From: Deltaproteobacteria bacterium
Lineage (GTDB): Bacteria; Myxococcota; B64-G9
DNA: 15,494 nt
Direction of reading: 5' to 3'
Assembly (NCBI GenBank): GCA_030591745.1
Contig: JAUVAM010000013.1
Location: 1-15,494, forward strand
Shown: positions 1-7,319 of the stretch, piece after piece
Numbering within the stretch: position 1 is the stretch's first letter
Layout of the letters: each line of letters opens with the position of its first letter
Translations under genes and position numbers: made by a program
The notes under the pieces: model-generated
What the model was told of the DNA's origin: nothing
Seen by the model: only the letters and a program-made list of their open reading frames with translations
The model's database searches: none

Positions 1-772
1 GATGAACCACTTCGGGGCTGTAATAGATGTTGGCGTCGATGGCGCTATAGATCCACAGGGCCGCGAAGATTCCGCCGGTGATAAACTGGGTGGCATAGGC
101 CCCCTTGGCCAAATCAAGTTGTCCCGCTGGATATTTACTATCCTTGTCACGCAGGGCCACCAGGAGCGACACGCTGGCCGTATAACCGATCAAGGCCATG
201 CTTTGGGCCGTCAGGATGGTGTAGGCCTTCACTTCATGGCCGTTTTGAAATTGTCCCAGCCCAAAAGGCATGAAGGTCAGGAAACGGTAGTGGGTGTCAT
301 TGCTGCGTTCCAGATAGATGCGCCGCACCACGCTCGGGGGGCGGTTTTTTTCCTTCTCTCGCTCTGCTGCTTCCTGTCGCTCTCGCTCAATGCGTTCGAG
401 TTTTTCTTTCATGGCGGGTTCGTTGCGGATGGCCGCGAAAAACTTCACCGCTGGAGGTGGCACCAAAAAGGCGTCCAGCTTGTGCTTGGGGCGGAGATAC
501 AGAAGCTCGATGAACTCGATGCGCGCTAGTTTTTCATGGCCAAGATAGAAGTGGGCCAGGCTCAGCATTTCCCGGGCGGCCACGATGTCGGCCTCGGCGC
601 TGAGTAGGGCCGTGGGGTTGAGCAAGGGCCCCAGCTTTTCGATGGCCTTGTCGAAGTTTTTGTATTCGAACTCCAGCTTGGCCGCGGCGAAACGTTCGGC
701 CACGGAATCCGCAAAGGCCTGTGTAGGCATAAGCAGACCCGCGGAGATCAAGAGCAGCAGCAGGCGAATCAT
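1..772 (-). CDS. Exported TPR-like protein with two C-terminal membrane segments, 3' end outside the window
   Basis: The frame is open from an ATG at 772 down to base 1 without a stop, so 257 codons are visible and the C-terminus is missing. The ATG overlaps the stop of the upstream kinase gene (ATGA at 769-772), which suggests translational coupling and a shared job. Residues 1-21 form a signal peptide (MIRLLLLL...TQAFA). Residues 25-115 are helical and TPR-like, with an AKLEFEYKNFDKAI segment. A charged coiled coil of Glu, Arg and Lys follows at about 119-144. After it comes a FMPFGLGQFQNG motif, reminiscent of DUF5683-type membrane proteins, then two hydrophobic segments at about 183-206 and 227-249. 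The family link is tentative. I infer an inner-membrane or periplasmic partner of the kinase; no enzymatic motif is visible. Confidence 0.85.
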   Translation of the reverse strand, partial: MIRLLLLLISAGLLMPTQAFADSVAERFAAAKLEFEYKNFDKAIEKLGPLLNPTALLSAEADIVAAREMLSLAHFYLGHEKLARIEFIELLYLRPKHKLDAFLVPPPAVKFFAAIRNEPAMKEKLERIERERQEAAEREKEKNRPPSVVRRIYLERSNDTHYRFLTFMPFGLGQFQNGHEVKAYTILTAQSMALIGYTASVSLLVALRDKDSKYPAGQLDLAKGAYATQFITGGIFAALWIYSAIDANIYYSPEVVH

Positions 773-2727
773 GGCGAGCCCCCGCTGGTCTTCTTGGGGC
801 TGAAATCGTCCCGGGACACTTTGTACACTTTTTGGCGGCCAGCCAGTACGTTGAACTGGACTTGATGCTCGCCTTCTTTTGGGTGGCTCAAGCGCAATTT
901 GACCTTGAGTCGCCCAGTGGCTCCTTCAATGGGGATGACGATGGGTTTGGCCTTGGATGCCTGGGCAGAGCCCTTGAATATGCCGTTAACCCAGACCGAG
1001 GCGTCCGATAATTGGCTTTCGATGAGCAGTCGGGCAGGTCGGAATCGAAGCTTTCGTCGGAACTCCAAAGGCTTGTCCGATGGCGGCTTGGCCGGCACCA
1101 CCAACTCAAATTCGTCGGTTTGGCAGGCTTGGTTTTCGATCATCACACGATGCTTGCCGGCCTTCAGTTTGCCTTTGAATTGCTGACCGTATGCGTTTTG
1201 TCGATCACGCTGCGCCACAAGTTTGTCACCGATGCGCAGCTGATCGAAGTAGGGATCCACCTTGATGACCACCTGATGCGGGCGGGTTTTGGGGAGTTGG
1301 AGTCGTGGGCTGCGTCGGTCGCCGCGGAACAAGAAGCGACGTCGATCCCCCTTGGACTTGGGCCGGCCCGTATCTCCATCAGGACCCAGGCCTTGTCCCG
1401 CGTCTTGTTTCTCGTCTCGTCCAGCGTCTGGCCTGTTTGTTTTGTCGGCGGCCGCTGGTTTGGATCCCGCGTCCTCCTCTGTGACCACGCCAGCGTCTCG
1501 TATCACCGGATTCTGGCCTGCGTCCGGGACCGAGTCGATGGGTGCAATCAAGGGCCACAAGAACCAAAAGATCCCTGCCAATAGGGCCAGCCCGCCGGCA
1601 CCCAAGCCCGCCAGCCCGCTGATGTGACGCCATCGGCTGCGGCGCTGCAGCCGAGAGAGAATTTCGTGGGCTCTGGCATGTTGCGGGTCTAAGGCCAAGA
1701 GTCTATCCAGGTCTTCCAAACACTGGCGGTGTTTCTTGGCCGTCAGGAGTTTTTCGGTCCTGGTTTCCAAATGCCGCACCACGCGCTGTTTGATGGCCTT
1801 GATGTAGTTGGGTGGATCCTCGAAACAAGCCTTGAGTTCGGCACCCACGTCATCCAGGCCCAACTCGGCCACCTCGGCCCTGAGGGCGGTTTGCATGGCC
1901 GCGGCGGAGGCATAGCGATCTTCGGGGTCTTGTGCCAGGGCCTTTTTGATGATGCGGCAGAGATTTATCCCCAGCTCTGGATTGACCATTTGGGGATCCG
2001 GGTAGCTGCCTTCGAGTATCCGTCTCAATACCTGGTGGGGGTTGTTGCCGCTGAAGGGCAACTGGCCCGTAGACAACCAGTACAGGATGGTGCCCACCGA
2101 AAACAGATCGGAGCGGAAGCTCAACTCCTTGCCTTCCAGTAGTTCGGGCGCCATGTGGGTGGGTGAACCCAGGATGGTGCCAGTCAGGGTCATCTGTTGT
2201 TGCTGATCGATGACCTTGGCGATTCCGAAGTCCATCAGTTTCAGATGGCCCAATTGATCGATCATAATATTCTCGGGCTTGAGATCCCGATGAATGATTT
2301 GCTCGCTGTGGGCGTGGCCGATGGCTTCACAGATGAAAATGGTGATGAGCACGGCCACTTCGGGAAAGAAGGCTTCGTGTTGTTGCACGAAGGCTCTTAG
2401 GGTAGAGCCATGGATGAACTCGGTGACGATGTAACTGGGTCCCTCGTCTGTGTCCGAAAAGTCATAGATCTCGATGATGTTGGGGTGCTTTAATCGGGCT
2501 ACCGCCTTGGCCTCCAGGCGGAAGCGTTGCTGGCTCTCCGCCTCCGAGGCCAGGTGGGCGTGTAGCACCTTGATGGCCACTTCCCGGTCCAGTTTGCGAT
2601 CGTAGCCCCGGTAGACGACCGCCATGCCGCCTCGCCCGACTTCTTCGAGGACTTCATAGCGTTCGAGCTGGATCGCGTTTGGTTTCAAACTGACTCCGGC
2701 CAAGGCCCACCATGTCGAGCCTGTCAT
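769..2727 (-). CDS. Membrane-anchored Ser/Thr protein kinase with PEGA-like extracytoplasmic region
   Basis: This 652-residue protein carries a complete Hanks-type kinase domain at about residues 24-285. The glycine loop is GRGGMA (31-36), the ATP-binding lysine lies in AIK (K53), the catalytic loop is HRDLKPEN (146-153), the metal-binding DFG is at 167-169 and APE at 193-195, so it should be active. Residues 300-365 are helical and partly TPR-like. One membrane segment at about 369-395 is followed by a linker rich in Asp-Ala-Gly triplets. Residues 485-640 contain two beta-rich segments resembling PEGA repeats (for example VWVNGIFKGSA). The expected topology is a cytoplasmic kinase with an extracytoplasmic tail. 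A GAGAG purine stretch lies about 8 bases before the ATG. It heads an operon with the overlapping downstream gene. The substrate is unknown. Confidence 0.95.
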   Translation of the reverse strand: MTGSTWWALAGVSLKPNAIQLERYEVLEEVGRGGMAVVYRGYDRKLDREVAIKVLHAHLASEAESQQRFRLEAKAVARLKHPNIIEIYDFSDTDEGPSYIVTEFIHGSTLRAFVQQHEAFFPEVAVLITIFICEAIGHAHSEQIIHRDLKPENIMIDQLGHLKLMDFGIAKVIDQQQQMTLTGTILGSPTHMAPELLEGKELSFRSDLFSVGTILYWLSTGQLPFSGNNPHQVLRRILEGSYPDPQMVNPELGINLCRIIKKALAQDPEDRYASAAAMQTALRAEVAELGLDDVGAELKACFEDPPNYIKAIKQRVVRHLETRTEKLLTAKKHRQCLEDLDRLLALDPQHARAHEILSRLQRRSRWRHISGLAGLGAGGLALLAGIFWFLWPLIAPIDSVPDAGQNPVIRDAGVVTEEDAGSKPAAADKTNRPDAGRDEKQDAGQGLGPDGDTGRPKSKGDRRRFLFRGDRRSPRLQLPKTRPHQVVIKVDPYFDQLRIGDKLVAQRDRQNAYGQQFKGKLKAGKHRVMIENQACQTDEFELVVPAKPPSDKPLEFRRKLRFRPARLLIESQLSDASVWVNGIFKGSAQASKAKPIVIPIEGATGRLKVKLRLSHPKEGEHQVQFNVLAGRQKVYKVSRDDFSPKKTSGGSP

Positions 2728-2741
2728 GGTTCAAGCTCTCA

Positions 2742-2771
2742 CTATTAGACCAGAGGTGCCGAGGCTGTCAA
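2742..2771 (-). promoter_or_regulatory. Possible sigma-70-type promoter for the kinase operon
   Basis: On the minus strand a consensus -35 TTGACA (2771-2766) is followed after 18 bases by TAATAG (2747-2742), a weak -10. The predicted start of transcription would lie only about 8 bases before the kinase ATG at 2727, so the leader would be very short. It is the best match in the divergent region, but the -10 is poor. Confidence 0.35.
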
Positions 2772-2889
2772 CGCAGATCTCTTTTGCCTACAAGTAAGTA
2801 CAGCCATCATTCCAAAGTTGGCTATGATCCTGATTTCAGAAGTCTGCTTGGCAGCCGAAGCCTGGATGGGCGTCGGCATTTCCCTGAAT

Positions 2890-2918
2890 TTGAAACCGGC
2901 CGCAGGCAAGGCTAAGCT
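2890..2918 (+). promoter_or_regulatory. Possible promoter for the acyl-CoA synthetase gene
   Basis: TTGAAA (2890-2895), a 17-base spacer and TAAGCT (2913-2918) would start a transcript near 2925, just ahead of the ribosome binding site at 2941. The -10 is weak (three of six). The position fits the ATG at 2950 better than any upstream start. Confidence 0.3.
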
Positions 2919-2940
2919 AGAGGCGGCGATTGCGGGGGCG

Positions 2941-2945
2941 GGAGG
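2941..2945 (+). promoter_or_regulatory. Ribosome binding site fixing the start at 2950
   Basis: GGAGG lies 4 bases before the ATG at 2950. The longer open frame would need a TTG at 2818 or an ATG at 2824 without a comparable Shine-Dalgarno sequence, and acyl-CoA synthetase similarity only begins after 2950. Confidence 0.6.
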
Positions 2946-2949
2946 TTTG

Positions 2950-4794
2950 ATGGCCAGCGGAATAAAGGGCAAGACTTTGATCGAACTGCTGCGCATGCGG
3001 GCTAGCCATAGCCCGGATGATGCAGCCCTGATGCACAGCGTGGGCGGTACCTGGGAAACCCTGAGTTGGGCCGAGGTGCAGCGCGCCACCGACGAGATTG
3101 CGGCCGGGCTATTGTCTTTGGGGCTGCCTTTGGGGGCTCGGGTGGGGCTGTTGTCCCGCTCCAGGTTCGAATGGGTGCTGGCCGACTTGGCCATCCTCAA
3201 GGCGGGTTGCTGCACCGTGCCTCTGCACGCCAATGCTCTGGGTGAACAAATTCAGCACATCCTTGCCGACAGCAAGACGGTGGCCGTCTTGGTGGAGAAC
3301 GAGTCTCAATTGGCCAAGGTCCGCTGTGCCCATTGCTACCACGAGATGCACCACGTCATCGTCATGCGCGGTCCCACCCGTGGTCCCACCGAGATGCGCT
3401 GGGACGATCTGCGTGCGGCGGGGCGTTCCCAATTGGCCGAATTCCCTGATGGCTTGGCCGCGAGGGCTCGAGCCGTCGGTCCGGATTCTCTGGCCAGTTT
3501 GGTCTACACCTCGGGTACCACCGGGCAGCCCAAAGGCGTTATGCTGACCCACGACAACCTGGTCTTTGAGGCGGAGGCCTTGGCCCTGTCGATGAAAGAG
3601 CATATCCAGGCTTCAGATTTGCACCTTCTTTGCCTGCCCTTGTCCCATATCCTGGCTCGCATCATGGTCTTGGCTGGTATCACGGCCGGTTATGCGAACG
3701 CTTTTTCATCAGGGTTGGAAGCGCTGGATCGAGAGCTTCTGGAGGTGAGGCCAACTTTCGTGACCGTGGTGCCGGCGATCTTGGAACAACTCCACACTTC
3801 ATTTTTACAGGAAATAGAGGGGCGTAATTTCGTCCTCCGGCGGATGGTGGGCTGGGCGCGCGGCGTGAGTTCGACGGTGGCCCGCAAACGCCACTGGCAC
3901 GGGCCGCTGGGTTTGCGCCTGGGGGCTGAGCATTGGTTGGCCAATCGCCTGGTCTTGGAGCGGGGCTTGAAAGAAAGACTGGGCGGGCGCATCAAGTTTT
4001 TGATTTCCGGCGGGGCGGCTTTGTCGGTGGAAATCGGTGAGTTCTTTCAGAGTTTGGGTCTTTCGGTGGTCGAGGGCTATGGCTTGACCGAGAACGTGGG
4101 CGCGGCCAACGTCAACCGACCGGAGCGGATCAAGTTGGGTACGGTCGGGCCGCCCATTCCCGGGGTGGAAGAGCGCATCGCCGCCGATGGAGAAATTCTC
4201 ATCCGAGGGCGGAACGTCATGGCCGGCTATTTCGGCATGCCCGAAGAGACCGAGGCGGCCCTCGACGCCGAGGGTTGGTTGCATACGGGCGATTTGGGCG
4301 AGATCGATGAGGAGGGCTACCTGCGGGTCACGGGGCGAAAGAAGGATTTGATCGTGACCTCCACCGGCAAGAATGTGGCGCCCTTACAGATCGAGAGCCT
4401 GCTCAGGACCAGCCCATATATCGCCCAGGCTATGGTTTGCGGCGATGGGCGTCGTTATTTGACCGCATTGATTGTGCTGGATCCCGAGCAAGTGCAACAT
4501 TTTGCCGAGAAACAGGGCTTGCCCTTTGATCGTATCGGCGAGTTGCTCTGCAACCCACAAGTGCGGCAGCTTCTGCAAACTGAGGTGGATGCCTGCAACC
4601 GGCGGCTCAACGCCTGGGAAACAGTGCGCAATTTCGCCATCCTGTCGGCCCCCTTTTCCTTGGACGCCGGCGAGATTACGCCTACTTTGAAACTGCGGCG
4701 TCAGGAGCTGGTGGTGCGCTACCGAGATCTCATTGAGGCCATGTACGAAGAACCGAGCAGTGGCCATGAGGCCATCTGCCTGGAGGATGCTTGA
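2950..4794 (+). CDS. AMP-forming long-chain acyl-CoA synthetase (Faa1/COG1022-type)
   Basis: The 614-residue product belongs to the ANL adenylating superfamily, which activates fatty acids through an acyl-AMP and then transfers them to CoA. The P-loop-like motif YTSGTTGQPKGVMLTH lies near residues 186-202. The YGLTEN motif is near 377, the HTGDLGEID segment with the adenosine-binding Asp near 445, and the GRKKDLIVTSTGKNVAP hinge near 462-478. The C-terminal TPTLKLRR carries the expected catalytic lysine at about 581. Length and motif order match bacterial and eukaryotic long-chain synthetases rather than short-chain ones. No membrane segment is obvious; such enzymes usually act at the cytoplasmic face of the membrane. 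The next gene begins 1 base after the stop, so the two are probably co-transcribed. Substrate chain length cannot be read from the sequence. Confidence 0.93.
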   Translation: MASGIKGKTLIELLRMRASHSPDDAALMHSVGGTWETLSWAEVQRATDEIAAGLLSLGLPLGARVGLLSRSRFEWVLADLAILKAGCCTVPLHANALGEQIQHILADSKTVAVLVENESQLAKVRCAHCYHEMHHVIVMRGPTRGPTEMRWDDLRAAGRSQLAEFPDGLAARARAVGPDSLASLVYTSGTTGQPKGVMLTHDNLVFEAEALALSMKEHIQASDLHLLCLPLSHILARIMVLAGITAGYANAFSSGLEALDRELLEVRPTFVTVVPAILEQLHTSFLQEIEGRNFVLRRMVGWARGVSSTVARKRHWHGPLGLRLGAEHWLANRLVLERGLKERLGGRIKFLISGGAALSVEIGEFFQSLGLSVVEGYGLTENVGAANVNRPERIKLGTVGPPIPGVEERIAADGEILIRGRNVMAGYFGMPEETEAALDAEGWLHTGDLGEIDEEGYLRVTGRKKDLIVTSTGKNVAPLQIESLLRTSPYIAQAMVCGDGRRYLTALIVLDPEQVQHFAEKQGLPFDRIGELLCNPQVRQLLQTEVDACNRRLNAWETVRNFAILSAPFSLDAGEITPTLKLRRQELVVRYRDLIEAMYEEPSSGHEAICLEDA

Positions 4795-4795
4795 A

Positions 4796-6151
4796 ATGCG
4801 TTTTGTTCTGATCTTAGAGGCCCTCTTTTCTAGGGCCTCTTATGCTGCGGCGTATTGCGCAGTGTTAGAGGCCCTCTTTTCTAGGGCCTCTTATGCTGCG
4901 GCGTATTGCGCAGTGTTGCTGGGCGTGTTGTTGGTTCCTGGGGTACTCCAGGGCAAGGCCAAACCCAAGGCGCCCGCCGTCAAGCTGCCCGCTTCATTGT
5001 CGCCATCCAAGCGCAAGCACGATGGCTTCTATGGTTCGGAGGCTTTCATCCAGTTCCGGCGGAGTGGCCGGGAGGTGGTGAGGGAGCAACCCTTCGACAT
5101 CGATGGAGATGGCCTGGATGATGCTCTGGTGGTTGAACGCTCGGATTCGGGTTTGGGCGTTTCCGCTTTTCGCAATTTGGGTCAGGGCAGCTTTCGTTTT
5201 CTCTGGCGCTCCTTGCCTTCCCCGGCCTCCTCATTGCATCGCTGGGACGGATTCCGCTTGGGCGACAGGCCCGCCTTCCTGCTGGACGTGATGGAGGACA
5301 ATCCTGACGAGGCCGTGCATTGGATCCATCTCTTCCAGGTGAGGCAGGATAAACTTGAGCCGATATTCGCTTCTCGCTATTGGGAAATGCATCCCGAGGA
5401 AGAGGCGGGCCGGAAACCGGTGCGATTGGTGGATTTGGGTGGCGAGGTCTCTGGTTTCAAAATGGGGCCGCCGGGTGTCGATTGGCCTCAGATTTGGGTC
5501 AGGGAAAACCCCAAACGATTGGAACTCATCGATGCCCACGGTCGGCCGGTCTGGGTGATCATTGGCATCCGTGAACGCATCTACGAAGCGCGGGACGGTC
5601 GCTACGCCGAGAGCCGGGATGAGTATGTGGATTTTCTTGAACTCTTGCAGCCGGCTAAGCTGGTTGCGGGAGCGGCACAGCCTGGCCACGGCGCGGACAA
5701 GGCCTGCGACGGCAAGCTCGACACGGGCTGGCGTCCAGGGGCGGCGGCCGGTGACAAGGCCTGGTTGCAGGCCAGCTTTGGCCAGGCGGTGGCGGTTCGG
5801 GCGCTCAGGTTGGTGCCGAATTGTGGCGAGGACAGCCAGGCCATCAAGCGCATCCATCTTCGCTTGAACGGTCGCAAACAGCCCATGACCCTGGAGTTGG
5901 ACGGCAAGTATCGTCCTCCCTGGGGGGTGATGGCCTGGGGCGAGTACAAACTGCCGGGGCGCAACAAGGGAGATCAGTTGCTGATTTTTTTTGAAGGCCC
6001 GCGGGCCATCAAGCGGCTTCAAATGCGGGTGGAGACCGAAGGGGAGGCAGGCGAGGGCAAGGGGGCCTGCGTTGCCGAATGGTCATTGTACCGCGCCCGC
6101 AAAGATCGCATCAGGGCGACGAGCAAGACCAAACAAAAAAGCCGCCCCTAA
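4796..6151 (+). CDS. Secreted protein with FG-GAP-like segment and discoidin/NADase-type glycan-binding-like C-terminal domain
   Basis: The ATG at 4796 follows the previous stop by one base and has GGAGG at 4782-4786, inside the upstream gene; the product is 451 residues. The N-terminus starts MRFVLI, continues with two identical 17-residue copies of LEALFSRASYAAAYCAV, then the hydrophobic LLGVLLVPGVLQGKA. Removing both copies leaves an ordinary signal peptide, so the repeat looks like an in-frame insertion. The mature part has an FG-GAP-like DIDGDGLDDALVV segment about residues 100-112. The last 150 residues (LVAGAAQPGHGADKACDGKL, then a beta-rich region with ALRLVPNCG) resemble discoidin or NADase-type glycan-binding domains. 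No catalytic motif is visible. I infer a periplasmic or surface protein that binds a ligand; the link to the acyl-CoA synthetase is positional only. The 3' end overlaps the terminator of the converging gene. Confidence 0.85.
   Translation: MRFVLILEALFSRASYAAAYCAVLEALFSRASYAAAYCAVLLGVLLVPGVLQGKAKPKAPAVKLPASLSPSKRKHDGFYGSEAFIQFRRSGREVVREQPFDIDGDGLDDALVVERSDSGLGVSAFRNLGQGSFRFLWRSLPSPASSLHRWDGFRLGDRPAFLLDVMEDNPDEAVHWIHLFQVRQDKLEPIFASRYWEMHPEEEAGRKPVRLVDLGGEVSGFKMGPPGVDWPQIWVRENPKRLELIDAHGRPVWVIIGIRERIYEARDGRYAESRDEYVDFLELLQPAKLVAGAAQPGHGADKACDGKLDTGWRPGAAAGDKAWLQASFGQAVAVRALRLVPNCGEDSQAIKRIHLRLNGRKQPMTLELDGKYRPPWGVMAWGEYKLPGRNKGDQLLIFFEGPRAIKRLQMRVETEGEAGEGKGACVAEWSLYRARKDRIRATSKTKQKSRP
4814..4915 (+). 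repeat. Perfect 51-bp tandem duplication with internal inverted repeats
   Basis: Two identical 51-bp units occupy 4814-4864 and 4865-4915. Each holds a 9-bp inverted repeat, AGAGGCCCT and AGGGCCTCT around a 7-base loop (4816-4840 and 4867-4891), and a second weaker dyad, CTGCG and CGCAG (4845-4862 in unit one). The unit length is a multiple of three, so the reading frame survives. The hairpins lack a following T tract, so they are not ordinary terminators. Confidence 0.95.
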
Positions 6152-6161
6152 GAGGGACGGC
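6135..6161 (-). terminator. Rho-independent terminator of the SCP2 gene
   Basis: Read on the minus strand, a 9-bp stem with one mismatch (GCCGTCCCT, loop CTT, AGGGGCGGC; 6161-6141) runs into six T residues (6140-6135). It lies 23 bases beyond the SCP2 stop. It also covers the TAA stop (6149-6151) and last codons of the converging plus-strand gene. Confidence 0.85.
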
Positions 6162-6183
6162 CTTCAGGGTAAAAACAAACAAA

Positions 6184-6510
6184 CTACATACCCAAAATGG
6201 AGCCGAGTTTCATGGCCAGGCTCATGTCGCCTTTGACCTTGAGTTTGCCGGTCATGAAGGCCATCTGGCCATTGAGCTTGCCGGTGACCATGTCTACGAA
6301 ATCGCTGTCGGTCATGGTGATGGTGCACTTGGCGCCTTCGTTGTCCCCTTCGCCCACTTCGCCACCGCTCTTGGTGGCGTCCACCCACCACTTGCCGCCG
6401 GTGTCGCCGGTGATGTCGAACTGGTAAATGGCGTTGACCTTCGTTACGTCGTCGCCTTTTTTCGTGAGTGCGGTAGGGAGATTGTCGGTAAAGATATCTT
6501 TCGGGGTCAT
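6184..6510 (-). CDS. Stand-alone SCP2 sterol-carrier-like lipid-binding protein
   Basis: The 108-residue product is essentially one SCP2 domain (PF02036 type). It shows the family pattern of an N-terminal helix (DIFTDNLPTAL), a beta sheet (YQFDITGDTGGKWWVDAT; CTITMTDSDFVDMVTGKLNG) and the closing helix with GKLKVKGDMSLAMKLGSIL. Such domains bind fatty acids, acyl-CoA or sterol-like lipids in a hydrophobic tunnel; the true ligand here is unknown. There is no signal peptide, so it should be cytoplasmic. I chose the ATG at 6510 because AAGGAGG lies 8 bases upstream; the ATG at 6516 is only 2 bases from it and a start at 6570 has no good site. It has its own promoter candidate and terminator and is a one-gene unit. 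Its neighbour acyl-CoA synthetase fits lipid metabolism. Confidence 0.92.
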   Translation of the reverse strand: MTPKDIFTDNLPTALTKKGDDVTKVNAIYQFDITGDTGGKWWVDATKSGGEVGEGDNEGAKCTITMTDSDFVDMVTGKLNGQMAFMTGKLKVKGDMSLAMKLGSILGM

Positions 6511-6517
6511 GTCCATA

Positions 6518-6525
6518 TCCTCCTT
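6518..6525 (-). promoter_or_regulatory. Ribosome binding site choosing between two close ATGs of the SCP2 gene
   Basis: AAGGAGGA (6525-6518 on the minus strand) is a near-perfect Shine-Dalgarno sequence. Its spacing favours the ATG at 6510 over the ATG at 6516 and rules against a start at 6570, which lies upstream of it. Confidence 0.75.
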
Positions 6526-6555
6526 GAAAATGTTGATCTGCTTTTCGGTCGTTGG

Positions 6556-6573
6556 TGATTGACTGCTCAATCA
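6556..6573. repeat. 7-bp inverted repeat in the SCP2 5' leader
   Basis: TGATTGA (6556-6562), loop CTGC, and TCAATCA (6567-6573) form a perfect 7-bp dyad between the promoter candidate and the ribosome binding site of the SCP2 gene. It may be an operator or an mRNA hairpin; an A/T-rich dyad of this length can also arise by chance. Confidence 0.4.
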
Positions 6574-6597
6574 ATCTTATTTGTTTAAGATTTTCGA

Positions 6598-6626
6598 ACG
6601 GTAGCATGGGCTTTTGGCTCTGTCAA
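6598..6626 (-). promoter_or_regulatory. Sigma-70-type promoter for the SCP2 gene
   Basis: On the minus strand a perfect TTGACA -35 (6626-6621) is followed after exactly 17 bases by TACCGT (6603-6598), a poor -10. Transcription would begin near 6590, giving a leader of about 80 bases that contains the inverted repeat at 6556-6573. Confidence 0.45.
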
Positions 6627-6677
6627 GGCGCGTCATGTCGCTGAAATAGAAGGAAAAATCATGTGTTTTCGCAGGAC

Positions 6678-6706
6678 TTTACAGGAAGGCGGGCTGCCAA
6701 TAGTAT
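6678..6706 (+). promoter_or_regulatory. Sigma-70-type promoter for the DUF6125-like gene
   Basis: TTTACA (6678-6683), a 17-base spacer and TAGTAT (6701-6706) match five and four of six consensus positions. The predicted start near 6713 leaves a leader of about 25 bases with a GAGAGG ribosome site at 6726-6731. This argues against the longer open frame beginning at 6663. Confidence 0.5.
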
Positions 6707-6737
6707 CGGGGACAGAGTAAAAAGAGAGAGGCTTGGT

Positions 6738-7319
6738 ATGGCGAGTTCGGACGACAAAGCTAGGGGACCCAGCTTGGCGCGCAAGCTGGACATGCAAATG
6801 CTTTTGCAACATCCGTCCAACCAGCTTCTGAAGGTCCTTTTATCCCACGTCGAGGCGGTCAACCAGGTGGATGGCCTGTATCATCGGCAAATCGTTGAGC
6901 AACTCGGTGCGGACGTGGCCGAAGATTTACAGATCAAAGTGCAGCGGGACCTGGGTGCCGTCGAGGCCCTCAAGCTGATCGAGGCCCTGGAGCTTTCGGA
7001 GCGGAACCTGATGGGCCTGGCTCTGGCGCTGAAGCATTCCAGCTGGATGTTGGCCGTCGAGCACAAGCATTTTGAGTTGGCCGATGACCAGGTGCGTTTT
7101 GCGGTGCAAGTCTGTCCCTGGGCCCAAGCGGGCGCGGACCCGGATGCTCCTTGTCGGGCGGTGCGAATGGCTTATCTGGAGGGCTTCGTTCATACCTTCA
7201 ACCCGGCGATTCGGATCGAGAAGCTCAACGGAGCGGATTTCAAGAAATTGGGCCAGGATACTCTTCCCGGTTGCGCCTGGTCCTTTGTCGAATCCGAGGC
7301 TGTCGAATCCGAGGCTTGA
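6738..7319 (+). CDS. DUF6125-like / ATC-hydrolase-like cytoplasmic protein
   Basis: The 193-residue product has no signal peptide. The ATG at 6738 is preceded by GAGAGG with 6 bases spacing. Residues 15-105 are alpha-helical. The C-terminal part carries the features I recall for DUF6125-type proteins, related to L-2-amino-thiazoline-4-carboxylic acid hydrolase-like folds: VQVCPWAQAG (C126), a spaced CR (C139), YLEGFVHTFNPAIRI (146-160) and a final Cys before W-x-F (GCAWSF, C179). These cysteines may bind metal or serve catalysis; that is inference. The expected CPPD-type cysteines before the last one are missing here (NGADFKKLG), so a member with reduced Cys content is likely. The last ten residues are VESEA twice, from a 15-bp DNA duplication. 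The gene ends where the tRNA promoter begins. Function and substrate are unknown. Confidence 0.85.
   Translation: MASSDDKARGPSLARKLDMQMLLQHPSNQLLKVLLSHVEAVNQVDGLYHRQIVEQLGADVAEDLQIKVQRDLGAVEALKLIEALELSERNLMGLALALKHSSWMLAVEHKHFELADDQVRFAVQVCPWAQAGADPDAPCRAVRMAYLEGFVHTFNPAIRIEKLNGADFKKLGQDTLPGCAWSFVESEAVESEA
7286..7315 (+). repeat. 15-bp tandem duplication at the 3' end of the DUF6125-like gene
   Basis: TGTCGAATCCGAGGC occurs twice in direct succession (7286-7300 and 7301-7315), adding one extra VESEA pentapeptide at the C-terminus. The copies are identical, which suggests recent replication slippage. The second copy abuts the tRNA -35 element. Confidence 0.9.

Noticed and set aside
2..529. 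Plus-strand open frame at the left edge
   Set aside because: Antisense to the exported TPR-like gene, which has a clear signal peptide and an ATGA junction with the kinase.
2818..2949. N-terminal extension of the acyl-CoA synthetase from TTG at 2818
   Set aside because: Family similarity begins after 2950, which has GGAGG; the extension has neither a good start nor a ribosome site.
4733..4795. Upstream start of the discoidin-like gene inside the acyl-CoA synthetase gene
   Set aside because: ATG at 4796 gives a proper signal peptide and a ribosome site at 4782; the longer form would mask it.
4814..4915. Hairpins read as intrinsic terminators of the acyl-CoA synthetase gene
   Set aside because: No T tract follows either stem and the region is in-frame coding sequence.
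5231..6022. Minus-strand open frame of 263 codons
   Set aside because: Antisense shadow of the secreted discoidin-like protein; no domain or start signal.
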